From: Paenibacillus sp. FSL K6-0276
GTDB lineage: Bacteria; Bacillota; Bacilli; Paenibacillales; Paenibacillaceae
DNA length: 64,000 bases
NCBI RefSeq assembly: GCF_037977235.1
Contig: NZ_CP150276.1
Coordinates: 3,968,001-4,032,000, forward strand
Direction: 5' to 3'
Shown here: positions 34,378 to 43,984 of the stretch, one piece after another
Layout of the letters: the number at the start of each line of letters is the position of its first letter
Position numbering within the stretch: the stretch's first letter is position 1
The notes under the pieces: model-generated
Told to the model about the DNA's origin: nothing
Database searches by the model: none
What the model saw: the letters and a program-made list of their open reading frames with translations, nothing else
Program-made: the position numbers and the translations under genes

Positions 34378-34420
34378 ATGGAGTCAGTGTCTTTCATTTC
34401 GCATATTTGACTAGAGGGGC

Positions 34421-34906
34421 TTATAGCCATCTCGAAAAATTCTTATGAGATACTTTGATCTGATTTCGTTCGGCCCAAGCTTTTAACTGTTTCATCACTT
34501 CATCTTCATCTTTTTGTGCAAGAAAATTAAAACATAATTTATAAGGAACAAATTTATTGACTTTAGGTCTAATCCCAACTACAGGACTAAAATATCCTTT
34601 TATATAAATAATATTAATCCGCTCTGCTTCAATTCTTAGATCTTCTATTAATATAGCGTCCGGATGAATTTGAATTTCAACAAACCTTTGAATCGTAAAT
34701 ATCCTGTAGATTAACACAATTGCGACAATCAAACACAAAATAGCCTCACCATAAAGCAAACAAGAAAGCACTAAATTGTCGCTATTTGTAAAGCGATAGT
34801 TCAGGTTATAAATTTGAAATAATTGAATACCCAATAGCACACTGATGCTTATCAGCAGCGGTATTAACGATGGACGCCTCACTCTATAGACCCCTATATT
34901 ATCCAT
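34421..34906 (-). CDS. Two-helix membrane protein, tandem paralogue 1
   Basis: The 161-aa protein opens MDNIGVYRVRRPSLIPLLIS, has two hydrophobic segments (~14-33 and ~48-68), then a cytosolic beta-rich domain (VEIQIHPDAILIEDLRIEAERINIIYIKGYFSPVVGI) and ends VSHKNFSRWL. The fold pattern resembles bacterial PH-like membrane proteins. It is clearly homologous to the next gene, 35066-35518. RBS GGAGGGG. Its terminator is split by the IS element. Function is not recognised. Confidence 0.65.
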   Translation of the reverse strand: MDNIGVYRVRRPSLIPLLISISVLLGIQLFQIYNLNYRFTNSDNLVLSCLLYGEAILCLIVAIVLIYRIFTIQRFVEIQIHPDAILIEDLRIEAERINIIYIKGYFSPVVGIRPKVNKFVPYKLCFNFLAQKDEDEVMKQLKAWAERNQIKVSHKNFSRWL

Positions 34907-34992
34907 GTGCCCCTCCTTTTCTCACGTCCATATAGATTACCATATGTTATAAAAAATGGATATTGCATCTTGGTGTTTGGATGAAGGAGATC

Positions 34993-35044
34993 AAAAAAAA
35001 GACGGGGCGCCCCATCAGCCATCTCAAGGCTCTTGGAACACCCC
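34993..35044 (-). terminator. Terminator between the tandem paralogues
   Basis: On the minus strand GGGGTG ... CGCCCC pairs, with an alternative short GATGGGGC/GCCCCGTC fold, followed by eight T. Confidence 0.65.
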
Positions 35045-35065
35045 TTGTATTGTCACAGTCCCTGA

Positions 35066-35518
35066 TTAGAGCCATCTCATAAATCTTTTATGAGACAGTT
35101 TAACTTGATTACATTCAGCCCATTTGGTTAGTTCTTTCATTCCCCTGTATTCTTGGTCAAGAAAACTAAAACATAATCTATAGGGAACAAATTTATGATC
35201 TACAGGTTTAATCCCTATTACGGGCTTGAAATAGCCCTTTACATAAATATTCTCAATTCGGTTTGCTTCAATTTCTTTATCTCCAACTATTATTGAGTCC
35301 GGAAGAATCTTGATTTCAATGAACCTTCTAATCGTAATGATCCTATAGAGCAATACGAATACAACTATCAGACAGAAGGTTAACAAAGCGTATCCAATAT
35401 CTTTATAATCCGTATTGGTTCTGACGCTTGTCAATAGTAAGCCACTTGAAAAAATCATTGATAGTAGAAGTGACATTAAAGAAGGACGACTCACCTCATA
35501 AACTCCTATATTATCCAT
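35066..35518 (-). CDS. Two-helix membrane protein, tandem paralogue 2
   Basis: 150 aa. It shares the start MDNIGVYEVSRPSL, the middle IYVKGYFKPVIGIKP, KFVPYRLCF and the end KLSHKRFMRWL with the gene at 34421. The membrane helices are more diverged than the soluble part. A local duplication is evident. RBS GAGGG precedes ATG 35518. The conserved soluble domain with flexible membrane anchors suggests the cytosolic face carries the function, which is unknown. Confidence 0.65.
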   Translation of the reverse strand: MDNIGVYEVSRPSLMSLLLSMIFSSGLLLTSVRTNTDYKDIGYALLTFCLIVVFVLLYRIITIRRFIEIKILPDSIIVGDKEIEANRIENIYVKGYFKPVIGIKPVDHKFVPYRLCFSFLDQEYRGMKELTKWAECNQVKLSHKRFMRWL

Positions 35519-35587
35519 TAATCCCTCACTTTCTCAGACTATTATAGCTTACTATATTTCATAATTTTTGGATATGGCATCACTTTT

Positions 35588-36048
35588 TTAATCAACAGGT
35601 ATCTCAATCACTTTATTGTATGCCTTCATGTAATGCATTCCTTCTATATGAAGTGACTCAGGCTCCGTTTGTGTATCAAATAATAAGGTGCGTTCCTTCA
35701 TCAGTTTGCCGTCCACTTGCTTTACCTCTTTTCGATTGATCGTTGTTTTTAATGGTGTACTCTCATTGTTCGTTTCTATTGATACTCCATCCAGCATTAC
35801 ATCATCATCCGTAGCGATCGTTATTTCGATGCCCTGAGAGGTTTTGGATACATCCTTTAACCACAATTCTTTATCACTCAGCATAAATGCCTTATCACTT
35901 AGGGAAGTCAGGGGATACTTTTCGTCCAGCTTTTGATATCCAGCAAATTCTTTAACGACTATCTGCATGGAATGCAGCTCTTTCGGCAATGTATCAAAGC
36001 GAATATCAAATATTCTTCCACCTAATGAAGATTGAAAGCGACATCCAT
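35588..36048 (-). pseudogene. C-terminal part of a DUF4179/DUF5643-like (anti-sigma-type) protein
   Basis: The frame LGGRIFDIRFDTLPKEL ... MKAYNKVIEIPVD looks like the beta-sandwich end of membrane-anchored DUF4179/DUF5643 proteins, whose last segment commonly ends NKxxxIPV. A good site, GAGAGGTG, precedes ATG 36048, but that frame stops after MDVAFNLH. The homologous part lies in another frame and the N-terminal anti-sigma and membrane segments are absent. A frame from 35989 might still be translated, but I see a deletion derivative. Confidence 0.55.
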
Positions 36049-36256
36049 GCTTTCACCTCTCTCCCCTATAAGAGTTAGGAGTACCTTGAAAAGTTCATTT
36101 CCCATAAAAATAATTCTTTTAATAATATGTATGGTTTCATTCACCTAAATGTAATATTAAGGAAAATAAGTCTCTTGCATACCCCAGTCTAGTTGATTTT
36201 AAACACTTCAATGTAATAGAATGAACTAATCTAAAAGAAAAGGATGGGCATAAGAG

Positions 36257-38125
36257 ATGCCGTTTAAAGAACCTCGTACACTAAGTAAAAGATCCATACT
36301 ATTCTTCTCTCTCATCATGCTAGTAAAAAGTTATTTTACTTGGTATTTTCTTTTCGAAGATGGGCCTACTTGGACCACATGGCTTAAAGAAATCCCTTTT
36401 GTGCTTCTAGTCTTTTGCTTGATTGAATGGTTCGCAACGAAACGAAAAATTGCCATTTACATGCTGGTCAATGTGTTGATTACTACTCTATTTTTCTCAT
36501 TAATCGTATATCACAATCACTTTGGCATCATTGCTACTTCGCAAGTATTAGATCAGGTCAAACAAGTTGGAGCCGTTAAGAAAAGTATATTTTCAGTCAT
36601 GCGTCCGCAATATATGCTTATTTTCTTGGATATCATTGTTATTGGTTTGGTCATGTTTAGAAAACAAAAGGCACTAGATTGGAAAAAAGCCATGTCTCGT
36701 AAAAGTAACCGCAAAACGGTTGCTATCTTGTTCTGTATTTCCATCGTCATTTGTGCAATGAATATTTTTCCAAACCGAGCCAGTATGAACGAAACCGTTA
36801 AAGCCGAGCAAATGGGCATTCTCAATTATGAAGCCTACTCTCTGCTAGCCAATCAAGAAGAAGAACAAATTGACGTCGCTGAGATTACACAATCAACAAT
36901 TAATGAAACCAAAGGAATTCAAGTTACCTCTAATCCGGTTCTATTTGGAGCCGCCAAAGGAAAGAATCTGATCATACTTCAGATGGAGTCTTTTCAGAAC
37001 TTCTTAATCAATCTAAAGATTGATGGAGTAGAAATCACACCAAATATGAACAAGCTTGCGGCTAGCAGTTACTACTTTCCGCGTTTCTACCAGCAGGTTG
37101 GACAAGGCAACACTTCTGACGCTGAATTCATTGTAAATACTTCTTTCTATGTTCCACCTGATGGTCCAGCCACTCAGATGTATGCTCCCAAAGAGCTTCC
37201 AAGTTTACCCAAGATACTCCAAGCGCAAGGTTATGATACGGCAACATTCCATACGAATGCAGTCGACTTTTGGAACCGTGGTGAGCTTTATAGTGCCTTA
37301 GGATTTAATCGTTACTACGATAAGACTTACTTTAGTGAAGAGGATACTGTATTCTACGGGGCTTCTGATGAAGTATTATATGAGAAAACAGCTGCTGAAC
37401 TAGCAAGAATGGATCGGAATGATCAGCCTTTCTACTCACATGTCATTTCGATGTCAGCTCATAATCCGTTCTCGATCCCAGAAGATAAATACAAAATGAC
37501 ACTTCCAGAACGATTCGAAGGAACGCTTGTTGGTGATTATATTCGGGCTCAGAATTATGCTGACTATGCTCTTGGACTTTTTATCGATGAACTCAAACAA
37601 AACGGTGTGTGGGATAACAGCTTGATCGCATTGTACGGAGATCACCGCGGACTTCCTATCTTCTCTCTGAAAGAGAATGATCACCTCTTATTACAGGAAA
37701 TCCTTGGTCATGAATATACGGAACGCGAATTAATTAATATTCCATTGATCCTATCAGCGACGGGGATTACAACGCCAAGCGTGAAGGAACAATTAGGCGG
37801 ACAGGTTGATATTATGCCTACGTTATCCAATCTATTAGGTGTTTCTCTTGATGATCATATTCATTTCGGACAAGATTTATTGAATCAATCGACTTATAAC
37901 CTACTTCCTCAGCGCTATTATTTGCCAACAGGATCTTTCGTAAATAACGAAGAGCTCTTCCTATCTGGCAGTGGCTTCGAGGACGGTCAGCATTATACCT
38001 TATCTGGCGATGGTAACCACACGCAACAAACGACAGAGGATGAGTTCGATCGTGCGTTAGAGCTTCTCCATTTGTCCGATAGTTATGTGACACAGTTACC
38101 GGATAGAGTGATTGAGGAAAAATAA
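36257..38125 (+). CDS. LtaS-type lipoteichoic acid synthase / phosphoglycerol transferase
   Basis: 622 aa with five N-terminal membrane helices (residues ~12-170) and an extracellular sulfatase-fold domain. Visible catalytic elements are LIILQMESFQN (metal-binding Glu), the nucleophilic Thr in GQGNTSDAEF, TFHTNAVDFWNR and LYGDHRG. It transfers glycerol phosphate from phosphatidylglycerol to build lipoteichoic acid or a primer. Bacillales have several paralogues (LtaS, YfnI, YqgS, YvgJ) and I cannot say which this is. The gene is monocistronic, with a terminator after it. Confidence 0.88.
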   Translation: MPFKEPRTLSKRSILFFSLIMLVKSYFTWYFLFEDGPTWTTWLKEIPFVLLVFCLIEWFATKRKIAIYMLVNVLITTLFFSLIVYHNHFGIIATSQVLDQVKQVGAVKKSIFSVMRPQYMLIFLDIIVIGLVMFRKQKALDWKKAMSRKSNRKTVAILFCISIVICAMNIFPNRASMNETVKAEQMGILNYEAYSLLANQEEEQIDVAEITQSTINETKGIQVTSNPVLFGAAKGKNLIILQMESFQNFLINLKIDGVEITPNMNKLAASSYYFPRFYQQVGQGNTSDAEFIVNTSFYVPPDGPATQMYAPKELPSLPKILQAQGYDTATFHTNAVDFWNRGELYSALGFNRYYDKTYFSEEDTVFYGASDEVLYEKTAAELARMDRNDQPFYSHVISMSAHNPFSIPEDKYKMTLPERFEGTLVGDYIRAQNYADYALGLFIDELKQNGVWDNSLIALYGDHRGLPIFSLKENDHLLLQEILGHEYTERELINIPLILSATGITTPSVKEQLGGQVDIMPTLSNLLGVSLDDHIHFGQDLLNQSTYNLLPQRYYLPTGSFVNNEELFLSGSGFEDGQHYTLSGDGNHTQQTTEDEFDRALELLHLSDSYVTQLPDRVIEEK

Positions 38126-38139
38126 GCTTTTATATACCA

Positions 38140-38179
38140 AAAACACTGCACCCACCAAATTGGTGAATGCAGTGTTTTT
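38140..38179. terminator. Bidirectional terminator between the LTA synthase gene and rbsB
   Basis: AAAACACTGCA / TGCAGTGTTTT stem with an inner CACC/GGTG, T-tract to the right and A-rich sequence to the left. It serves convergent units. Confidence 0.88.
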
Positions 38180-38193
38180 CTATAGGCATTTAC

Positions 38194-39111
38194 TTATTCT
38201 TTTACGACCAGTTTTAGAGGTGCGGCAATCAGTTTCTCAACCGTCTTGCCATCTAACACGTCTTTCGCTGCTTGAATCGCTAACTGCCCAATTAATGCAG
38301 GCTGCTGAGCAACGGTTCCTGTTAGTTTACCCGCCTCTATAGATTTGAGTGCATCTTCATTTCCATCAAAACCGATGACAGGAATATTCTTACCTGAACT
38401 CTGAATCGCTTCTATAGCACCCAGAGCCATTTCATCATTATGAGCGAAGACCGCTTGCACATCTGGGTTTCCTTGGAGTAGGTTCTCCATAACGGTCAAA
38501 CCTTTCGTACGGTCGAAATCAGCAGTTTGCTTCGCAATGACCTCAAGCTGAGTATCCGCAAGTTCATGGAATCCTTTCCCACGTTCACGAGTGGCTGATG
38601 CTCCTGGTGATCCTTCTAGTTCAATGACCTTAGCACCTTTTCCAAGCTGCTCTACAATATATTCTGCCGCCATTGATCCACCTTTTACATTATCAGAGGC
38701 AACAAGGGCTTCAATATCCCCTTTATCTGCAGAACGGTCCAAAGTAACGACTGGAATATTCAAACTGTTAGCCGTCTGAACAACCGTCGAGATCGCCGAT
38801 GAATCTACTGGGTTGATCAACAGTGCATTTACACCTTTTTGCATTAAATCCTCAACGTCATTACTTTGCTTGGCAGAATCATTCTGCGCATCGATAACGA
38901 GAACTTCCATGCCTAGTTTCTTAGCTTCTGCCAAAACTCCATCTTTAACCGATACAAAGAACGGATTGTTCAAGGTAGATATGGATAATCCAATCTTCAT
39001 ATTCCCTGGGCCCCCGCCGCTGTTAGGCTTAGCCCACTCTGGTGGCTCTAAAGAACAGCCAGTCATAAGAATCAAGAGTAAGGAAGTAAAAATTAATGTG
39101 AGCTTTTTCAT
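38194..39111 (-). CDS. rbsB: Ribose ABC transporter substrate-binding lipoprotein
   Basis: 305 aa with lipobox LMTGC near residue 19, then a periplasmic-binding-protein I fold: KIGLSISTLNNPFFVSVKDG, VDAINPVDS-type INPVDSSAIS, LDRSADKGDIEALVASDN and FAHNDEMALGA. Last gene of the rbs operon. It binds ribose outside the cell and delivers it to RbsC. RBS GGGGGATT. Confidence 0.92.
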   Translation of the reverse strand: MKKLTLIFTSLLLILMTGCSLEPPEWAKPNSGGGPGNMKIGLSISTLNNPFFVSVKDGVLAEAKKLGMEVLVIDAQNDSAKQSNDVEDLMQKGVNALLINPVDSSAISTVVQTANSLNIPVVTLDRSADKGDIEALVASDNVKGGSMAAEYIVEQLGKGAKVIELEGSPGASATRERGKGFHELADTQLEVIAKQTADFDRTKGLTVMENLLQGNPDVQAVFAHNDEMALGAIEAIQSSGKNIPVIGFDGNEDALKSIEAGKLTGTVAQQPALIGQLAIQAAKDVLDGKTVEKLIAAPLKLVVKE

Positions 39112-39123
39112 GTGGAATCCCCC

Positions 39124-40092
39124 TTATACGGCTTTCTTACGGTCTATGAGTACAGCAATCGCAATAACGATCCCTTTAACTACCATTTGGTAAAAAGAGG
39201 ATACGCCGAGCAAGTTCAATCCATTGTTCAGAATCCCAATAATAAGAGCACCAATCAATGTGCCTACGATACGTCCACGGCCACCTGTTAAGCTCGTACC
39301 CCCTAATACTACAGCTGCGATCGCATCCAGTTCATAGGATGTACCCGCTGTTGGTTGTGCTGAGTTCAATCTGGAGGTCAAGATAGCCCCTGCCAATGCG
39401 GATAACATACCCGTTAAGGAATAGATCATTATTTTGATGCGGTCTACTTTAATCCCTGAAATAATCGATGCTTTCTCATTCCCCCCAATGGCATACGTTT
39501 TACGGCCAAAAGGCGTTTTGTGTAGTACAATCCACAAGACAGCGAATACGATAATCATCGTGATAGCAGGTACAGGTATTCCTAGTAAATATCCACGACC
39601 AAACAATTGGAACGTCATGCTGTCTCCAAGACCTGTGATCGGGTTACCATCCGTATATACAAGCGTTAATCCGCGGAAAATAGTCATGGTCGCCAGTGTA
39701 GCGATAAAAGGCGCCATTCTGCCTTTCGTAATCATCAGCCCGTTGACCATCCCCATCAGTCCACCCGCTAAACAACCCACAATAATTGCTAAGATAGGGT
39801 CCCATCCTGACAACATCAGATTGGCTGTAAAGGCACTGGATAAGGCTAGAATAGAACCGACTGATAAATCGATGCCACCTGTCAGAATAACAAAGGTCAT
39901 CCCAAAAGCGATTAGCGCATTAATTGCGACTTGTCTAAGCAAATTCAGTATATTTAGAGGTTCCATAAAGCTTGGGTTCAGCACGGTTACGATAATAATA
40001 AGAATGATTAGCCCTAGTAATGGCCCTAATTTCTGCGTGATTTGCCCCATTTGGAACCCTTTTTTTACACTCTCATCTTTGATAGTTGTCAT
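39124..40092 (-). CDS. rbsC: Ribose ABC transporter permease
   Basis: 322 aa with 8-10 membrane helices. Family hallmarks are FGMTFVILTGGIDLSVGSILAL, GRKTYAIGGNEKASIISGI (the cytosolic loop that couples to the ATPase) and VVLGGTSLTGGRGRIVGTL. It lies 2 bp after rbsA and 12 bp before rbsB, so translation is coupled. Confidence 0.93.
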   Translation of the reverse strand: MTTIKDESVKKGFQMGQITQKLGPLLGLIILIIIVTVLNPSFMEPLNILNLLRQVAINALIAFGMTFVILTGGIDLSVGSILALSSAFTANLMLSGWDPILAIIVGCLAGGLMGMVNGLMITKGRMAPFIATLATMTIFRGLTLVYTDGNPITGLGDSMTFQLFGRGYLLGIPVPAITMIIVFAVLWIVLHKTPFGRKTYAIGGNEKASIISGIKVDRIKIMIYSLTGMLSALAGAILTSRLNSAQPTAGTSYELDAIAAVVLGGTSLTGGRGRIVGTLIGALIIGILNNGLNLLGVSSFYQMVVKGIVIAIAVLIDRKKAV

Positions 40093-40094
40093 TA

Positions 40095-41576
40095 CTATTG
40101 CCCCCCTGTAGCTAACGTCATGATTTTTTCTTGCGTAGCTTCTTGTTGTGAAAGTTCTCCACTGATTTCCCCTTCATGAACAACTACGATGCGGTCACTC
40201 ATCCCTAGGACTTCAGGGAGTTCTGAGGATACCATAATAATGGCGACACCACGTTCAGTTAACTCGTTCATAAGCTGATAGATTTCCCGTTTTGCCCCAA
40301 CGTCGACGCCGCGTGTAGGTTCATCGAGAATAAGAACACTGAGGCCAATACCAATCCATTTAGCGATAACTACTTTTTGTTGGTTACCCCCAGATAAATT
40401 CCGGACCAAAGTGGATGATGATTGTGTCTTGATGTGCAGGCGTTTAATAAGCATGTTCACGAATTCTTGTTCCTTCTTAGCATTGATTACACCCTTAGGG
40501 GCGAAGTCGTATAAATTCGTCAGCACCATATTATCTCGAATAGAGAAATCTAGGACTAACCCCTCATCTTTGCGGTCTTCTGTAACAAAGCCGATTCCAG
40601 CTTGCATAGCGTCATTGGGATTCCGAATGGTAACCTTCTTTCCCTTCACCCAAATCTCACCCTGGTCTAAAGATTCCAGTCCGAATAAGGTTCTCATCAT
40701 TTCTGTACGTCCAGATCCCATTAATCCAGAGAATCCTATGATTTCACCAGCTCGTACAGAGAAATTAGCATTTTTAAATTGCCCTTTCTTTGATGCATTC
40801 TTAACTTCAAGAACCACTTCTCCAGGTTTAGTAGTTCGCTCAGGGAAACGGTCTGTTAATTCACGACCTACCATCTTCCGAACTACATCGTCAAAGTTAG
40901 TTTCAGGAATGGGCTTCGTATCTACGGTTTTCCCGTCCCGCATAACAGTGATTCGATCACATATCGTAAAAATCTCTTCCATCCGATGCGAAATATAGAC
41001 GATAGAGACGCCTTCTTTCTTCAGTGAGGCAATGACTTCGAATAGTTTCTGTATTTCTCGCTCGGTTAAAGCAGCGGTAGGCTCGTCCATGACAATAACT
41101 TTTGCATGAGTCATAAGCGCTTTAGCGATCTCTATCATCTGTTTTTCACCTACCGAACATTCCCCCGCCTCTTGGTTCAAAGGAATGGTCACTGAGAGCT
41201 TAGCAAACTGTTCATTTGCTAACGCTTTCATCTCTTTCCTATTTAACAGGCCAAATTTGGATGTTCGTTCCTTGCCAATAAACAGGTTATCCAGAACCGT
41301 CATATCCGGCCATACATTCAGCTCCTGATGGATAAATGCAATGCCATATTGTTCTGCCTCTTTGGGATTCGCAAAGTATTTCTCCTGACCATCTATACGA
41401 ATGGTGCCTTGGTCACGTTGGTGCAGACCGATCAGAATATTCATGAGCGTAGACTTACCTGCGCCATTCTCACCCATTAGGGCATGAACTTCACCATCCT
41501 TAAGTTCAAAATCCACACCGGTTAATACACGGTTAGCGCCAAAAGACTTATGAATATCTTTCATCGTAATGTACAT
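40095..41576 (-). CDS. rbsA: Ribose ABC transporter ATPase (two ABC domains)
   Basis: 493 aa with two ATP-binding cassettes in tandem. The first has GENGAGKSTLM, signature CSVGEKQMIEIAKAL and VIVMDEPTAAL. The second has the degenerate Walker A GLMGSGRTEMMR usual in RbsA/MglA, LSGGNQQKVVIAKW and LILDEPTRGVDVG. It powers ribose uptake with RbsB and RbsC. Confidence 0.93.
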   Translation of the reverse strand: MYITMKDIHKSFGANRVLTGVDFELKDGEVHALMGENGAGKSTLMNILIGLHQRDQGTIRIDGQEKYFANPKEAEQYGIAFIHQELNVWPDMTVLDNLFIGKERTSKFGLLNRKEMKALANEQFAKLSVTIPLNQEAGECSVGEKQMIEIAKALMTHAKVIVMDEPTAALTEREIQKLFEVIASLKKEGVSIVYISHRMEEIFTICDRITVMRDGKTVDTKPIPETNFDDVVRKMVGRELTDRFPERTTKPGEVVLEVKNASKKGQFKNANFSVRAGEIIGFSGLMGSGRTEMMRTLFGLESLDQGEIWVKGKKVTIRNPNDAMQAGIGFVTEDRKDEGLVLDFSIRDNMVLTNLYDFAPKGVINAKKEQEFVNMLIKRLHIKTQSSSTLVRNLSGGNQQKVVIAKWIGIGLSVLILDEPTRGVDVGAKREIYQLMNELTERGVAIIMVSSELPEVLGMSDRIVVVHEGEISGELSQQEATQEKIMTLATGGQ

Positions 41577-41594
41577 ACACTTAGAACCCCCTTT

Positions 41595-41993
41595 TTATCC
41601 AAAATAGACCCCGGCTTGTAGAATGCAGTTTGCATACGGCTTAGCTTCACCCGTGCGAATAATAACCTTAGCTTGCTGGGTCAGTTGCTTAAATTGCTCA
41701 TGTGAATACGCTTCTATGGATATTTCCTTAAATTTATTATTCAAGTATTGAGAGGTGACTTTATTATCCGTAGCTAGTTCCTCTGCCACAATTACCTTTT
41801 CGATGACCATATCCTCTGAAATGATGTCAACGATGTCTTGGAAGCTAGGAACCCCTAGTTTAACCGCTAAATCAATCTTCGGAACACCTGGTGGAACTGG
41901 AAGGCCAACATCTGCGATGACAATTGTATCGGTATGACCTAAGTCCGCAAGCACTTTGGAAATATGGCTATTTAATATCCCGTGTTTCTTCAT
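41595..41993 (-). CDS. rbsD: D-ribose pyranase
   Basis: 132 aa, opening MKKHGILNSHISKVLADLGHTD (His in the active site), with VIADVGLPVPPGVPKIDLA and a C-terminal RTGEAKPYANCILQAGV. It interconverts pyranose and furanose forms of ribose so RbsK gets its substrate. It starts 2 bp after rbsK. Confidence 0.93.
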   Translation of the reverse strand: MKKHGILNSHISKVLADLGHTDTIVIADVGLPVPPGVPKIDLAVKLGVPSFQDIVDIISEDMVIEKVIVAEELATDNKVTSQYLNNKFKEISIEAYSHEQFKQLTQQAKVIIRTGEAKPYANCILQAGVYFG

Positions 41994-41995
41994 AA

Positions 41996-42874
41996 TTACA
42001 GATTCGCCTCCACCTCTGCTCTTGTTGGCATACCACCTTGAGCACCAAATTTAGTAACGGATAAAGATGCTGCTCGATTGGCAAACTTTACACTATCCAG
42101 AATGGAGCTGCCCTCAGCTAAAGCAACTGCAAATGCCGCGTTAAAAGTATCTCCAGCTCCAGTCGTATCTATAGCATTCACTTTGTAAGTGGGAACCAGA
42201 ACTTCTTGTTCTCCATCGTAAAATCTTACGCCATTGCTTCCCTCTGTGATAAACAGCTTGTTTGGGTATTTCCGTAAGGCATCAGCAGTACTCATCCCAG
42301 GGAATAAAATCGTACATTCATGTTCGTTCGGCGTTAGATAGGCAGCATTTTCTATAATCGTGTCACTGATTGGGCGAGCAGGTGCCGGATTAAGCAGCAT
42401 AGGTACGTTGAATTTATGGCAAAGCTCACTTACAAATGACACCGTTTCTTCTGGTATTTCTTGTTGGATTAACACCATATCAGAATCTTTAATAGTATCA
42501 AGTGCTCGCTCAACCAAAGTAGGAGTAACTAAATCATTCGCTCCTTTTACAACGATAATGCTATTATCACCTTCTGCTAAAATGATGTGAGCTGTCCCAC
42601 TTTCGGCATGTGTAACCGGTTCCACATTTGTGGTAAAAACCCGATTTCTCTTAAGATTATCCATGATCTCCGTACCATAGAAATCTTCACCTACACAACC
42701 AACCATCGTAACTTCTGCCCCAAGACGTGAAGCTGCTACGGCCTGATTCGCTCCCTTACCTCCTGGAACGGTAGCGAAGCTTTCTCCTAGAACGGTCTCA
42801 CCCGCGTGAGGTCGCTTGGAAGAGGTCACCACCAAATCCATCGAGCAACTTCCAATTACACAAATCTTAGCCAT
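41996..42874 (-). CDS. rbsK: Ribokinase
   Basis: About 292 aa, PfkB family: VIGSCSMDLVVTSSKRPHAGET, VPGGKGANQAVAASRLG and the C-terminal signature VNAIDTTGAGDTFNAAFAVAL with the catalytic Asp. It phosphorylates ribose at C5. Of the clustered starts, ATG 42874 has the best spacing to AGAAAGG; ATG 42880 and TTG 42883 are alternatives. Confidence 0.93.
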   Translation of the reverse strand: MAKICVIGSCSMDLVVTSSKRPHAGETVLGESFATVPGGKGANQAVAASRLGAEVTMVGCVGEDFYGTEIMDNLKRNRVFTTNVEPVTHAESGTAHIILAEGDNSIIVVKGANDLVTPTLVERALDTIKDSDMVLIQQEIPEETVSFVSELCHKFNVPMLLNPAPARPISDTIIENAAYLTPNEHECTILFPGMSTADALRKYPNKLFITEGSNGVRFYDGEQEVLVPTYKVNAIDTTGAGDTFNAAFAVALAEGSSILDSVKFANRAASLSVTKFGAQGGMPTRAEVEANL

Positions 42875-42901
42875 GTTCATCAACCTTTCTTATGTTGTCA
42901 T

Positions 42902-43882
42902 CTATTCTTTACTTCTTGTTGTTTCCCGCTCCACAAAGCTAACAGGTAATTGAATGATTTTATCTTCTACCGTATCTTGCTCAATTAACTTAATAAGTAA
43001 ACCAGCCGCCTCTCGTCCCATGTCATGTGCAGGCTGACGGATAGTGGATAACGAAGGTGACAACAGGCTGCTAAGTGGGATATCATCGAATCCAATGATT
43101 TGGAGATCCTGTGGCACTCTTTTACCTAAGCGATGTGCTTCATGAATAACTGCTGTCGCCACGATATCATTACTGGCAATTACACCATCTGTATCTATAT
43201 ATTTATCAAACAACTCTACAGCCCATTGTTCCGCTTCTGTGTGGGAGAAAGATGAAGTTTGAATCACTTGATAAGTGATTCCCATTTCATCAAGTACTTC
43301 AATCGCACCTTGAAATCGATCCTGCGCCGGTTTAATATGCGCCGGTCCTTGCATTACTGTAATCTTTTTGCTTCCCCGTGCAATGATTTCTTGCGCAGCA
43401 AGGCGTCCGCCTTTTCTGCCATCTGCGTATACGGAGGGGCTATCATTAGAAGTACGGTCCAGAAATACGACCGGAATTTTCAAGTTAGAATAAACGTCAC
43501 TCTCGGGAAAATTAGTTGATGAGATCATGCCGATGACATTATTTTGAATAAAGGTCTGAATATAATCCAATTCCTTGTCCTCGTTCTCATCACTATTACC
43601 AAAAATAATCCGATAACCATGCTCCTGCATCCGATCTTCTATTCCACGTGCTAATTGCGGGAAGAAGGGGTTCGTAATGTCAGGTAATAGAAGTCCTATT
43701 AATTTGGATTTCCGTTTATACAAAGATCTTGCAACCTCATTAGGGGTATAATTCATTTCTTTGATCGCTGCCTCAACCTTTTTTCGAGTATCGATATTCA
43801 CATAACCAGATTCATTTATAACTCTTGAAACGGTTGCTACCGACACCCCAGCTATTTTTGCAACATCTTTAATCGTCATCAT
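42902..43882 (-). CDS. rbsR: LacI-family ribose operon repressor
   Basis: 326 aa. The LacI helix-turn-helix is MTIKDVAKIAGVSVATVSRVIN, with hinge helix YTPNEVARSLYKRKS and a PBP-I effector domain (LLLPDITNPFFPQLARGIED ... GFDDIPLSSLLSPSLSTIRQP). First gene of rbsRKDACB. It most likely represses its own operon at the palindrome 22 bp upstream and is released by ribose. Confidence 0.9.
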   Translation of the reverse strand: MMTIKDVAKIAGVSVATVSRVINESGYVNIDTRKKVEAAIKEMNYTPNEVARSLYKRKSKLIGLLLPDITNPFFPQLARGIEDRMQEHGYRIIFGNSDENEDKELDYIQTFIQNNVIGMISSTNFPESDVYSNLKIPVVFLDRTSNDSPSVYADGRKGGRLAAQEIIARGSKKITVMQGPAHIKPAQDRFQGAIEVLDEMGITYQVIQTSSFSHTEAEQWAVELFDKYIDTDGVIASNDIVATAVIHEAHRLGKRVPQDLQIIGFDDIPLSSLLSPSLSTIRQPAHDMGREAAGLLIKLIEQDTVEDKIIQLPVSFVERETTRSKE

Positions 43883-43903
43883 GATTTATTTCATCCCCCA
43901 ATG

Positions 43904-43917
43904 TGTAACCGGTTACA
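43904..43917. promoter_or_regulatory. RbsR operator
   Basis: TGTAACCGGTTACA, a perfect 14-bp palindrome with the central CG typical of LacI-family sites, 22 bp before rbsR. Confidence 0.75.
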
Positions 43918-43941
43918 TGTATTACAGTTATTAGATTATCA

Positions 43942-43955
43942 TAAAACCGCTTTCA
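43942..43955. promoter_or_regulatory. cre-like CcpA site upstream of the rbs operon
   Basis: On the minus strand TGAAAGCGGTTTTA fits the cre consensus with one mismatch, 25 bp upstream of the RbsR operator. Catabolite repression of ribose use is known in Bacillus. Confidence 0.5.
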
Positions 43956-43984
43956 TTACAAATCTTTTTTCGTTCCAATATATA

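Noticed and set aside
38194..43882. Autoinducer-2 (lsr-type) uptake operon
   Set aside because: Presence of rbsD and rbsK with the rbsACB order indicates ribose use; no lsr processing genes are present.
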